From IMG/VR virus record IMGVR_UViG_3300023301_002057, positions 1 through 33,029 of that record: a DNA stretch of 33,029 nt; one strand, 5' to 3'. Shown one piece after another: positions 1 through 7,352 of the stretch (position 1 is the first letter of the stretch; every line of letters starts with the position of its first letter). The translations under genes were made by a program, and so were the position numbers. Below the pieces are notes generated by a model that was not told the DNA's origin, did no database searches, and saw only the letters and a list, made by a program, of their open reading frames with translations. Source of the stretch: a virus.

Positions 1-22
1 TGCTATTTATAAACGCAAAATT

Positions 23-81
23 CAGAAGTACATATTTTGAAAATCAAATGTACATAAAACGGAATTCAAATGTACATAAAA
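23..81 (+). repeat. attR-like transposase sites R1-R3, 22-bp spacing
   Basis: Three direct repeats begin at 23, 45 and 67, exactly 22 bp apart. R2 (45-59) and R3 (67-81) are identical 15-mers, CAAATGTACATAAAA. R1 (23-37), nearest the terminus, is a variant, CAGAAGTACATATTT. Mu and Tn7 right ends also carry adjacent 22-bp-spaced transposase sites. The same 15-mer is found inverted at the other end of the genome (32878-32892). The role as transposase binding sites is inferred from position, orientation and spacing. Confidence 0.8.
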
Positions 82-113
82 GCATAAGCATTAAACAGCT
101 ATTAAATAACAAG

Positions 114-140
114 AAAAGGCCCGTTACATACGGGCCTTTT
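114..140 (-). terminator. Rho-independent-type terminator of the tail operon
   Basis: A perfect 10-bp stem (114-123 with 131-140, core AAAAGGCCCG) encloses a 7-nt loop. In leftward transcription it is followed by a T-rich run. It lies 25 bp past the last leftward gene (stop at 165) and just inside the attR-like repeats. It would end the leftward late transcript before the transposase sites and could also block transcription entering from the host. Confidence 0.8.
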
Positions 141-164
141 GCATTCACTAAACCTAAAACCAGA

Positions 165-713
165 CTACAATGGAAACAATTCTTTTGGTGCTGCAAAGCT
201 ATAAGGAAAGTCAGCCGAATTCCAACGGGCTGAAACCATCATATACCTATCACCTTCTAGGTCTTCTTCAGAGGCTACACGGCAAAAGAAGTCAATGGTA
301 GCAACCTCTAAGTCCTTACCTGCTGGTACATACATCTTATTGTCGTGAAACATGAAACCTATTCCATACTCTTTTGACTTCAATAGCTTGTTATAGAAAG
401 CTAAATTAACATCAACGCCCTTATGTCTAAAGGGTATATTGTAAGTCTTGTTACTAAATTCCGTCTGTGTACGGCCTATCCCTGGTACACTGTTTTCGGT
501 GGCCTCAGGGAAGTTACCAGTCACAGGATTGATGATCACCAAGTCTTTGGCTGTTATACCAGTATCCCAGGTGGCTTCTGTATCATCAAGTGCCGTAATG
601 TCAAAGCCCTTCTTAATAAGGACTATCCCAATTATTCTACTATTTTCCTTCACTCCTGGGTCAGTGGTAAAGTCCGCTAAAACGGCTGCATCGTCATAAG
701 TTGTAATTGCCAT
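165..713 (-). CDS. phage structural protein at end of tail operon (possible tail tube)
   Basis: 182-residue protein of unrecognised family. The start is set at the ATG at 713 (MAITTYDDAA), because a longer open frame up to 854 would overlap the upstream gene by more than 100 bp and its extra part does not look coding. The product is acidic and soluble-looking, with no signal peptide or membrane segment and short alternating strands, as in phage tail tube or baseplate proteins. It is the last gene before the tail-operon terminator. No tail tube gene is found in the usual place between capsid and chaperone, so this gene and the one at 746-1204 are candidates by elimination. That role is inference only. 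Confidence 0.7.
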   Translation of the reverse strand: MAITTYDDAAVLADFTTDPGVKENSRIIGIVLIKKGFDITALDDTEATWDTGITAKDLVIINPVTGNFPEATENSVPGIGRTQTEFSNKTYNIPFRHKGVDVNLAFYNKLLKSKEYGIGFMFHDNKMYVPAGKDLEVATIDFFCRVASEEDLEGDRYMMVSARWNSADFPYSFAAPKELFPL

Positions 714-745
714 GGTAATTATAAATTTAAGTTTAACATATATGT

Positions 746-1204
746 CTAAATATTGCCTAAGGCGTAAACCTGCTCCATATTTGATAAGATAGCAGCGTAC
801 ACCTTTTCGGCTAAAGTCTTGCCAAGAAAGGCTGAAGAAGGTGCCGCCTGCCAATATTCTAATTGCGTAATAGACCCTTCGGGGTAATTACCCTGTTCAT
901 CGGGGTACACAAAAGCCCCTGTAGCAGGGGCAACCCTACTACCCTTAGTTGAACTTGACCATTTAAGGGTGTTAAACACCCTGATGTCATTTGCCTTTTG
1001 CTTGTCTGTTAGGGATTCATTTTGCCTGATCACATTAAGTACAGGCGTATCAAAACCGCCTTGTTCATCCTTTGTCCAGAATTCTAGCAGTATAGTAGCT
1101 GTCATTTCAAGGTCGGAATCAATTTCTAGCTTATGATGGACCAGCTTAATAAGGTAATCCGAATGTCTATGCTGTATAGGTACAGGGAATGTGAGTAAAT
1201 TCAT
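746..1204 (-). CDS. hypothetical phage tail-region protein
   Basis: 152 residues, family not recognised. It lies two bases after the beta-propeller gene (stop at 1207) and 32 bases before the terminal structural gene, so it is in the same leftward transcript. The sequence is mixed alpha/beta with no signal or membrane segment. A glycine/proline-rich middle (ATGAFVYPDEQGNYPEG) looks like a surface loop, and the C-terminal third is helical. It could be a tail tube, tail-completion or adhesin-chaperone protein. Its place beside a putative receptor-binding protein fits a small accessory fold factor, but nothing in the sequence proves this. Confidence 0.7.
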   Translation of the reverse strand: MNLLTFPVPIQHRHSDYLIKLVHHKLEIDSDLEMTATILLEFWTKDEQGGFDTPVLNVIRQNESLTDKQKANDIRVFNTLKWSSSTKGSRVAPATGAFVYPDEQGNYPEGSITQLEYWQAAPSSAFLGKTLAEKVYAAILSNMEQVYALGNI

Positions 1205-1206
1205 GG

Positions 1207-2244
1207 CTAAAGTTTGTTTTGATGGATATTATATACAGATGCTGAAAGGCCTGTTATAGGGCTTGGTTGTGTGTACATGGCTGCGGTAATGTCTCCAACA
1301 TTGGCAACTTTCATGACGGAAGTTGCCGAAAATGGAATGGCGTAAATGCAACCGTTCTGAGCCAGAGTTCCACCTACATAGCCGTTAGAATCTATTGGAA
1401 AATCTTTTTTCGTTTTTGTCAAAGGGTCTATTTCTGTAATCGAAGCGTATAATCTAGGAATACCATAAACTTTGCCGTTTGGAGCCGTGCAACCTCCTTG
1501 GAATAGTGCGCTCCCACTAAAAGTGACAAAAGTGCTTGTGGTGTCGTTTGAAGGGTCTATCTGAAGCACAGAACCCATGTTGAAGGGCAACCCATACATT
1601 TTGCCGTTAGAAGCTAAGTAGCAGCCCCAGTACTTATTCGCAGACCCTCCAAGGCTGCCAAACGTGCTTGTGGTGTCATTTGATGGGTCTATTTTCAAAA
1701 CGGTGCTCGCATTTCTCGGCACACAATATATATCCCCATTGGCAGCCAGTGCGCCACCTGAATACCTGTTTGACCCGCCAATGCTGCCAAAAGTAGTTGC
1801 CGTGTCGGCTGTGGGGTCTATTTTCAAAATGGTGGAAGATGTGAAAGGAACTCCGTATACCATTCCGTTATCTGCCAAAACGGAACCTACCCATTTTGCG
1901 CTGCCAGAAAGACTCCCGAACGTGGTCACTGTGTCATCTGAAGGGTCTATTACTAATATCGAGCTTGAATTATAAGGTGCACAATATATCTTTCCATTTG
2001 AAGCTAAGACGCCGCCAATCCATTTTGCGCTGCCAGAAAGACTCCCGAACGTGGTCACTGTGTCATCTGAGGGGTCTATCTTAAGTACCGAGGTGGAGTC
2101 GTAAGGCACGCCGTATATGCAGCCGTTTCCAGCAAGCACGCCTTGTGCCCATTTGTCACTTCCTGCCAGGCTTCCAAAATAGCTTATTTTAGGGCCACCA
2201 TTACCAATCGTACTTCCAAAAAACTGATTAACTGTCCTTATCAT
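1207..2244 (-). CDS. seven-repeat beta-propeller-like adhesin
   Basis: 345 residues made almost entirely of seven copies of a 41-44-residue unit with the pattern FGSLsGSakW-G-vLA-NGkIYgvP-sssiLkIDPsdDT. The periodicity, NG turns and IDP motif match short-blade propeller repeats, and seven units would close a seven-bladed ring. It overlaps the upstream fibre gene by 4 bp (ATGA). At the distal end of the tail operon, next to a fibre-like protein, a receptor- or glycan-binding role at the tail tip is likely but inferred. Two repeats are nearly identical in DNA (60-bp segments 129 bp apart with one mismatch), which points to recent unit duplication. Confidence 0.8.
   Translation of the reverse strand: MIRTVNQFFGSTIGNGGPKISYFGSLAGSDKWAQGVLAGNGCIYGVPYDSTSVLKIDPSDDTVTTFGSLSGSAKWIGGVLASNGKIYCAPYNSSSILVIDPSDDTVTTFGSLSGSAKWVGSVLADNGMVYGVPFTSSTILKIDPTADTATTFGSIGGSNRYSGGALAANGDIYCVPRNASTVLKIDPSNDTTSTFGSLGGSANKYWGCYLASNGKMYGLPFNMGSVLQIDPSNDTTSTFVTFSGSALFQGGCTAPNGKVYGIPRLYASITEIDPLTKTKKDFPIDSNGYVGGTLAQNGCIYAIPFSATSVMKVANVGDITAAMYTQPSPITGLSASVYNIHQNKL
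1891..2079 (-). repeat. recent 129-bp-spaced DNA duplication inside the propeller gene
   Basis: Bases 1891-1950 and 2020-2079 match at 59 of 60 positions and are 129 bp apart, exactly one 43-codon propeller unit. Other units have drifted much more at DNA level. This indicates recent unit duplication or gene conversion between neighbouring blades. Confidence 0.85.
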
Positions 2245-3644
2245 AGCGTATCTTGGCTTATAGTGTAATTAACTGCTTTAACGTCACCTGCATTGTCTTT
2301 GTCTATTATAAATAGATACAGGTTGTCAGTGTCTACTACGTATTCACCAGACAGGAGCCTTTTAGTCACTCCACCAGGCACGGATATAGCCGGTTCTGAT
2401 GCTTCGTTGTGCAATACCTTAACCATCACACTATCATCAGCATAGACGGTGGCTATAGTTAAGTCACCTGTTATGGGTGTGCCATTCATACCATAAGCCC
2501 TTGGTCTATCAAAATTAAGTGTGGCGCCTGTAGAGGGTACAAAAGACCGTCCATTCCAGCTAATCCAGTTTGTCCCCGCTGGGAGGTCATCATAAGCAGA
2601 ATCATTCAAAAGGCTTAAATCCTTCACCGTGCTATTCTTAACACCTAAGTAATCAAAGAACAAAGTCTGATAAAAGGCTGTTTTCTTCACGAATAGAGTT
2701 GCTTCAGCGGTTCCGGTGGCCACTAAAATAAAGTCTCCTGATTCAAATGAAACATCATTTGTTTGTATTTTCACTTTCTCAGTGGCCACTCCAATTGGGC
2801 TATTGGTAGTTACAAAATTAACCGTTACATACCCGTTCAAAGGGCGTGCATTAGAAGCAGCGTATTCTGAAGCCCAACCAATGAAGCCTATTTTGAAGTC
2901 ATAAGCCGTGTTTTTTAGTAGGGTTTGTTGCCAGATTGGGGCGTACTTGTTTTGTAGCCCCGCTTGATTTTTCGTGTTATAGACCAAAGAAGGGGCAATG
3001 GGCTGTGATGAATCTTCACCAGAAAAAGGTCTATATATGGTGTGTATGGCAATATGCCCTCCTGTAGCTGGATTGGGTACAGCTGGTTCGGGGTCAGCGG
3101 TACCAGCTTCAACAGCAGGCGTGTCATCCGCTGAAACACTTATTATATCAAACCTATTATTGGGATCTGTCGGGCTTACTGTCAAAGTCAAATCACCTGT
3201 AAAAGTCTTTATCACACCAGCCCAAACCCATTTCAACCCGGTCAAGGTTGCGCTTGTAGTGCTATTGATCACTAATTCACCAGGTGTCACTATCCTATTA
3301 CCTGATTGTGGCCCTACAGGCAAATCAAGAAGCGTAGCAAAAGGATTTTCAGAATCAGGTAGGTTTGCGGCCGATAAAGCCGCCAATATAGCTGCACTAA
3401 GGTCTAACCCTTCAGGTAGGTTCTTGATAGCTGAAGCATCCAGCCTATCAGTACCTCCAAGAGCTGTCAATAAGTCCCTTACCTGTTCAGCTGTCACACT
3501 ATCCCCTGTAATAGCAGACAATAACTGACTGAAGGACAATTTCAAATCCTTGTTTTCAGTAAAGCCCCTAATAATCAACAAGTCATTATTGACAATCGAC
3601 CTTTCTAATGCTGTTAATTCCGGTATTGATTTATTGTTTGACAT
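2241..3644 (-). CDS. tail fibre-like protein
   Basis: 467 residues. The N-terminus (IPELTAL...NNDLLIIRG...DLKLSFSQL) has the form seen at the start of many phage fibre and adhesin proteins, a short assembly segment before repetitive structure. A low-complexity Ala/Leu/Asp stretch follows (about residues 50-110), then beta-rich segments. No membrane segment is present. The start codon overlaps the stop of the upstream gene (TAATG at 3644) and the stop overlaps the next start, so it is translationally coupled to the baseplate and propeller genes. A fibre or fibre-anchor role is inferred from the N-terminus and gene order; the family is not firmly recognised. Confidence 0.75.
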   Translation of the reverse strand: MSNNKSIPELTALERSIVNNDLLIIRGFTENKDLKLSFSQLLSAITGDSVTAEQVRDLLTALGGTDRLDASAIKNLPEGLDLSAAILAALSAANLPDSENPFATLLDLPVGPQSGNRIVTPGELVINSTTSATLTGLKWVWAGVIKTFTGDLTLTVSPTDPNNRFDIISVSADDTPAVEAGTADPEPAVPNPATGGHIAIHTIYRPFSGEDSSQPIAPSLVYNTKNQAGLQNKYAPIWQQTLLKNTAYDFKIGFIGWASEYAASNARPLNGYVTVNFVTTNSPIGVATEKVKIQTNDVSFESGDFILVATGTAEATLFVKKTAFYQTLFFDYLGVKNSTVKDLSLLNDSAYDDLPAGTNWISWNGRSFVPSTGATLNFDRPRAYGMNGTPITGDLTIATVYADDSVMVKVLHNEASEPAISVPGGVTKRLLSGEYVVDTDNLYLFIIDKDNAGDVKAVNYTISQDTL

Positions 3645-5323
3645 TACGGATTGATTTTTAGTTTGGTATCATTGTCAATTTTCAAGAAGCTGTCTCCACT
3701 GTCTACGGCTTGTGAATCGTCTCTATTGTTAGCCGTGAATTCAACCTCTTCCAGTCTTATCCCTGCATTTGCAAAGGGGTCAGGAAGGAAGTATTCAGGC
3801 TCCAGGCTTTCTTCTGACTGCATGGCCACAGCATTGATATAGAAGGAATCATGGCCTAGAGCTATGGCCAACTGTGTGAGCAGGTAAGGAGGCACCTGAA
3901 AGATTTCCCAATCCAAGCTTTTGGTTACAAATTCATCAAGCTTGATCAGTTTTGCATCTGTCTCCCTATTGATTGTTTTTTCACCTCCTGGGAATGCTTG
4001 GTATAGCCTGCTTTTGATCCATCTTTCATGCACTATTCCATTGCCATAGAAACACCCAAATTCATCATTGTCACTGGTGTAGCTCACTATCTGGTAATCG
4101 TCCAAATCTCCCATTACTTCCAATGGTTCTGATAGTGCAAAAGTATCTGTGAAATCATCGTCTGAAACTTCTATCTTTAGCTGGAAACGGCCAATAGTGG
4201 CCATGGTTAATGATACTTCATAGACATCATAGGGCTTCACATCGTACTTGCCAGACACTTCCACCGCTATAGTTCCGGTGATTGGCACCAGATAGTTAAC
4301 TACCATTGCTTTGTAGCCCCTGGCTTCGCCTATTCCGGTTGTCACATTGGTGACCTGTACCTGTTGGCTAATCTGATCACTTACCAGGTTAATAGTGTTT
4401 CCCACTTGGCCATAACTAGGGAAGGCCCTGTTAGGAAACCATACTTGCAAGCCAACCACTGTAATGTCATTGACCGCAAAGCCAGGCACTGAAAGCAATT
4501 GATTAATGTTTTCTTCCACTTCTGTGGCTGATACAATCACATCGGCCCCACCGTCTAAGTCAACCAGCCTGATTTGATTGCCTGAAAAGCTACTCCCAAA
4601 CTGAACCTTCAATACCTGGTCTTTTTTGACCACCTGGTAAAACGCTTTGTCTATTATACCAGGATGCCTTTCATCTGCAAACAGGGGCTTTCCTTCTTTC
4701 CTGAAAGTCACAGCTGTAGCCACTGGCAAATGAAAATAAGCTACACGCCCAGGAGCGGGCAACGGGTCTGGGTCTGGCAGTGGGGTAGGTGAACCACATT
4801 GATCTATATTGATAGTAATTACCTCACTGGCAGCATTAATCTGATAGGCTGTTTTTCCGATCCTGAACCACCCTGCACCATCATAGTCCAATAGGGTGTC
4901 TATTACATCTTTGTATAGGGTAGACCCTATTTCTAAATCACCATACCAATAGACATACGCCGAACCCCCAAAGGTGCAGACATCACCAGCCAAATCACCC
5001 ATTTGATTACCAACACCGTCATTAAACCTGTACAGTGCCGAACTCCTATTGGTAACCCGGCATTCTGAAGTATTCCTCTGAATGACTACTTCACCAAACG
5101 GTGCCAATTGTTGCTTAATCACTTGGTACTTGTCAAAACCTAGGCATTCATCATAGATGGCAACGCCAAAGGTGCTTGTGACACCTGAAGGGGTACCAAT
5201 TACATAAGCCCCCACAAAATCAGCCGAAACGAATTTGGCCACATCGTCAAAGTAGATGTCATACAGCCTGTAGCCTGCCCAGAAATCCCCCTCTATAACT
5301 TTATCTAAGAATATTTTAGCCAT
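3644..5323 (-). CDS. tail tip/baseplate protein
   Basis: 559 residues, no family recognised. A proline/aspartate linker (PTPLPDPDPLPAPG) near residue 180 separates an N-terminal region of about 175 residues containing several Cys from a larger beta-rich C-terminal region. The last 40 residues are acidic. It overlaps the upstream tail-hub gene by 8 bp and abuts the fibre gene. The order tape measure, hub, this protein, fibre fits a distal tail or baseplate component. The linker suggests two domains, one to anchor and one exposed. Confidence 0.75.
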   Translation of the reverse strand: MAKIFLDKVIEGDFWAGYRLYDIYFDDVAKFVSADFVGAYVIGTPSGVTSTFGVAIYDECLGFDKYQVIKQQLAPFGEVVIQRNTSECRVTNRSSALYRFNDGVGNQMGDLAGDVCTFGGSAYVYWYGDLEIGSTLYKDVIDTLLDYDGAGWFRIGKTAYQINAASEVITINIDQCGSPTPLPDPDPLPAPGRVAYFHLPVATAVTFRKEGKPLFADERHPGIIDKAFYQVVKKDQVLKVQFGSSFSGNQIRLVDLDGGADVIVSATEVEENINQLLSVPGFAVNDITVVGLQVWFPNRAFPSYGQVGNTINLVSDQISQQVQVTNVTTGIGEARGYKAMVVNYLVPITGTIAVEVSGKYDVKPYDVYEVSLTMATIGRFQLKIEVSDDDFTDTFALSEPLEVMGDLDDYQIVSYTSDNDEFGCFYGNGIVHERWIKSRLYQAFPGGEKTINRETDAKLIKLDEFVTKSLDWEIFQVPPYLLTQLAIALGHDSFYINAVAMQSEESLEPEYFLPDPFANAGIRLEEVEFTANNRDDSQAVDSGDSFLKIDNDTKLKINP

Positions 5324-7352
5324 TGTAGTTTGCCCTTAATAGTGTAAAATTAGCCTCGTTATTCTCACTCCTTGAACGCTCTAGCAGGTACCCATGTATG
5401 GTTTCATAGGGCGTTATCACCTGAATGATTTCAAACATTTTTTCTTGAATTTGCCTGTCCTGAGTAGTCGTTAGCTTTGCTTCAAACTCATATATTTCAG
5501 GAAAGAAAAGAGGTCTTTGCATGGCCCTGGACTGTATCGATTTTCTTTCTTCACGCAACCTATTTTCACCTGTTTTCAGTGTCTGAAGGTTAGAAGCTGA
5601 TTCACTGGTAGTGTATCCCAATAACCCCTGCTTCTTATAGTAGTTGCTGGCTATATAATTAGTGTGTCTGTCCAGGCACCTTGACAGGTGTAAATCAAGG
5701 TTGTAACAGCTTTCAGGATCAACCACACCACTCACACTTTCAAAGCCTTCATTGGTTCGGCTCTTATACCCTTCTCCTTCCCTTACCAAGCTTATCAAAA
5801 ATTCATCATTGTCGTACTTTTCATTTTTAGAAGAACTACCTACCTGTCTTCTTTTTTGCTCTATAGCGTACATGCTGGCTATGTATGGATTCAGCAAATC
5901 AAGCTCATTGTTGACAAATAATCCCGGTATGATATAGTTACTTTCGGTGCAAAAATCATCTTGACTATTGCTTATTTCAGTTTCATGATTGGTGTACCCA
6001 ACGTTCACCTTATTGTGTATCATCTCTTCAGCTACTCGCTTACGAATGTTCCAAACCTTTGTAAGGGTAATGCCTACTTTTCCTTTGAAAAAGTGGCCCA
6101 TTTCTTCAATTATAATTTTCTCAGTCCCGTCTGGCAAAACAACAACGGACATGCCTAAATTATAAGCGCATTTAAAGGCTTTTAAAAGCTTGTTTAATGT
6201 CGTTTTAATGACTCCTGTTTTGTTAGAAATCTTAGCACCTGAAGTAAGCATATTCAGGGCAGCCGCGCCGTCCACATTGTAACCAATATCAGTCCTCCCC
6301 AGTACGGCACTTGAAAGGATGGCCCGCTTATCAGTTACATGTTTCAATACCTGATTAAAGGCTTCAAAAGCCAGAAAACCACCCACTTCTTTGGCTTCAA
6401 TATAGGTGTTGGCATCTACCAAAAATCTATCTTCATCCAATTCTGGGTAACGGCTAAACCCACTAATACCAACCTTCGCAGTAAAGTTGCGGTTGCACAC
6501 ACCATAAAAGTAAAATGCATCACCGGGAATAAGGGCAATAGTAGCATCTAAAGTGACTGCAAAAAAACTATAAGTGAATCCATCCACCACAGATTGGTAG
6601 GTAGTGGTGACCAATACAGGCGAACCGTTATTTACACGGTAATAGAATTGGATTTCATCTTCAAACCCACTACTACTGTCCACCGCAAAGAACACGTCAA
6701 AAACATGATCTCCACCTTCTTCACATTTGTACACCGGAAACACTTCACTTGTAGCAATGGTTATACGTTCTTTTTTCCATCCCTTAAGTTCGTCTTTTGG
6801 GTAGTCATCCCAACCTATTTGAAGCAATTGCCCTGATGTCATTGGCAAGGCTTTTTCACCTGTCCACCTGTTACTTTGGCTTTGAACAATTAGCCTACTG
6901 TGAAGGCTTGGGGTTATCTCATCTTCAGAAAAAACAGCGGTGCCACCAATCGAGAAAATAGAAGACAATTCTACTTCAGTATTGCCCCTGTTTTTTATTC
7001 TTTCCTGTATGGTGTTGGGCGTAGCCATCACCTGCAGTTCTGAAGGTCTTATTTCTATTCCTTTTAGTATAAGTACCCCTGAAAAATACTGTTCATAATC
7101 CCTGATCAATGGATTGTACTCAAACACCCTAAAAGTGACACTTGCATTGTACCCAGCCTTATTAAAAACATCCTGTACATAGGCTTTTGCATCCTTGATG
7201 AAAACAATGGGGCTGGTGATTTCACGCGTGACACCATAGGTCTTCATGTCCCTTACAAGTCGGGTTTCTCTATCCCTCCATGACATGGGTTCGTTCTGGG
7301 TTTCGTATTCCCCACGCTCTTCACTGTTCAATATAAAACGCCACTTAATCAT
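5316..7352 (-). CDS. distal tail/tail hub protein
   Basis: 678 residues from the ATG at 7352 (MIKWRFILNSEERGEYETQ). A longer frame to 7424 exists but would lie deeper within the tape-measure gene, and the chosen start gives the same 8-bp overlap as the next junction. The protein is large, soluble and beta-rich in its first half. Directly after the tape measure, this position normally holds the distal tail protein or tail-associated hub of long-tailed phages. No peptidase or lysozyme motif was recognised. The hub assignment rests on gene order. Confidence 0.8.
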   Translation of the reverse strand: MIKWRFILNSEERGEYETQNEPMSWRDRETRLVRDMKTYGVTREITSPIVFIKDAKAYVQDVFNKAGYNASVTFRVFEYNPLIRDYEQYFSGVLILKGIEIRPSELQVMATPNTIQERIKNRGNTEVELSSIFSIGGTAVFSEDEITPSLHSRLIVQSQSNRWTGEKALPMTSGQLLQIGWDDYPKDELKGWKKERITIATSEVFPVYKCEEGGDHVFDVFFAVDSSSGFEDEIQFYYRVNNGSPVLVTTTYQSVVDGFTYSFFAVTLDATIALIPGDAFYFYGVCNRNFTAKVGISGFSRYPELDEDRFLVDANTYIEAKEVGGFLAFEAFNQVLKHVTDKRAILSSAVLGRTDIGYNVDGAAALNMLTSGAKISNKTGVIKTTLNKLLKAFKCAYNLGMSVVVLPDGTEKIIIEEMGHFFKGKVGITLTKVWNIRKRVAEEMIHNKVNVGYTNHETEISNSQDDFCTESNYIIPGLFVNNELDLLNPYIASMYAIEQKRRQVGSSSKNEKYDNDEFLISLVREGEGYKSRTNEGFESVSGVVDPESCYNLDLHLSRCLDRHTNYIASNYYKKQGLLGYTTSESASNLQTLKTGENRLREERKSIQSRAMQRPLFFPEIYEFEAKLTTTQDRQIQEKMFEIIQVITPYETIHGYLLERSRSENNEANFTLLRANYNG

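Noticed and set aside
48-233. 61-residue frame over the R end
   Set aside because: It runs through the attR-like repeats, the terminator and the end of the leftward structural gene; no coding pattern.
713-854. Longer start (854) for the last tail-operon gene
   Set aside because: It would overlap the preceding gene by over 100 bases; the extra residues look like antisense/out-of-frame sequence, and MAITTYDDAA at 713 is a good start.
1891-2079. Possible diversity-generating retroelement template/variable repeat pair
   Set aside because: The near-identical segments are one propeller unit apart in the same gene and there is no reverse transcriptase in the window; unit duplication explains them.
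2998-3528. 176-residue rightward open frame across the fibre gene
   Set aside because: It is the antisense of the leftward fibre gene, with no start context, no family pattern and low-complexity composition produced by the Ala/Asp-rich opposite strand.
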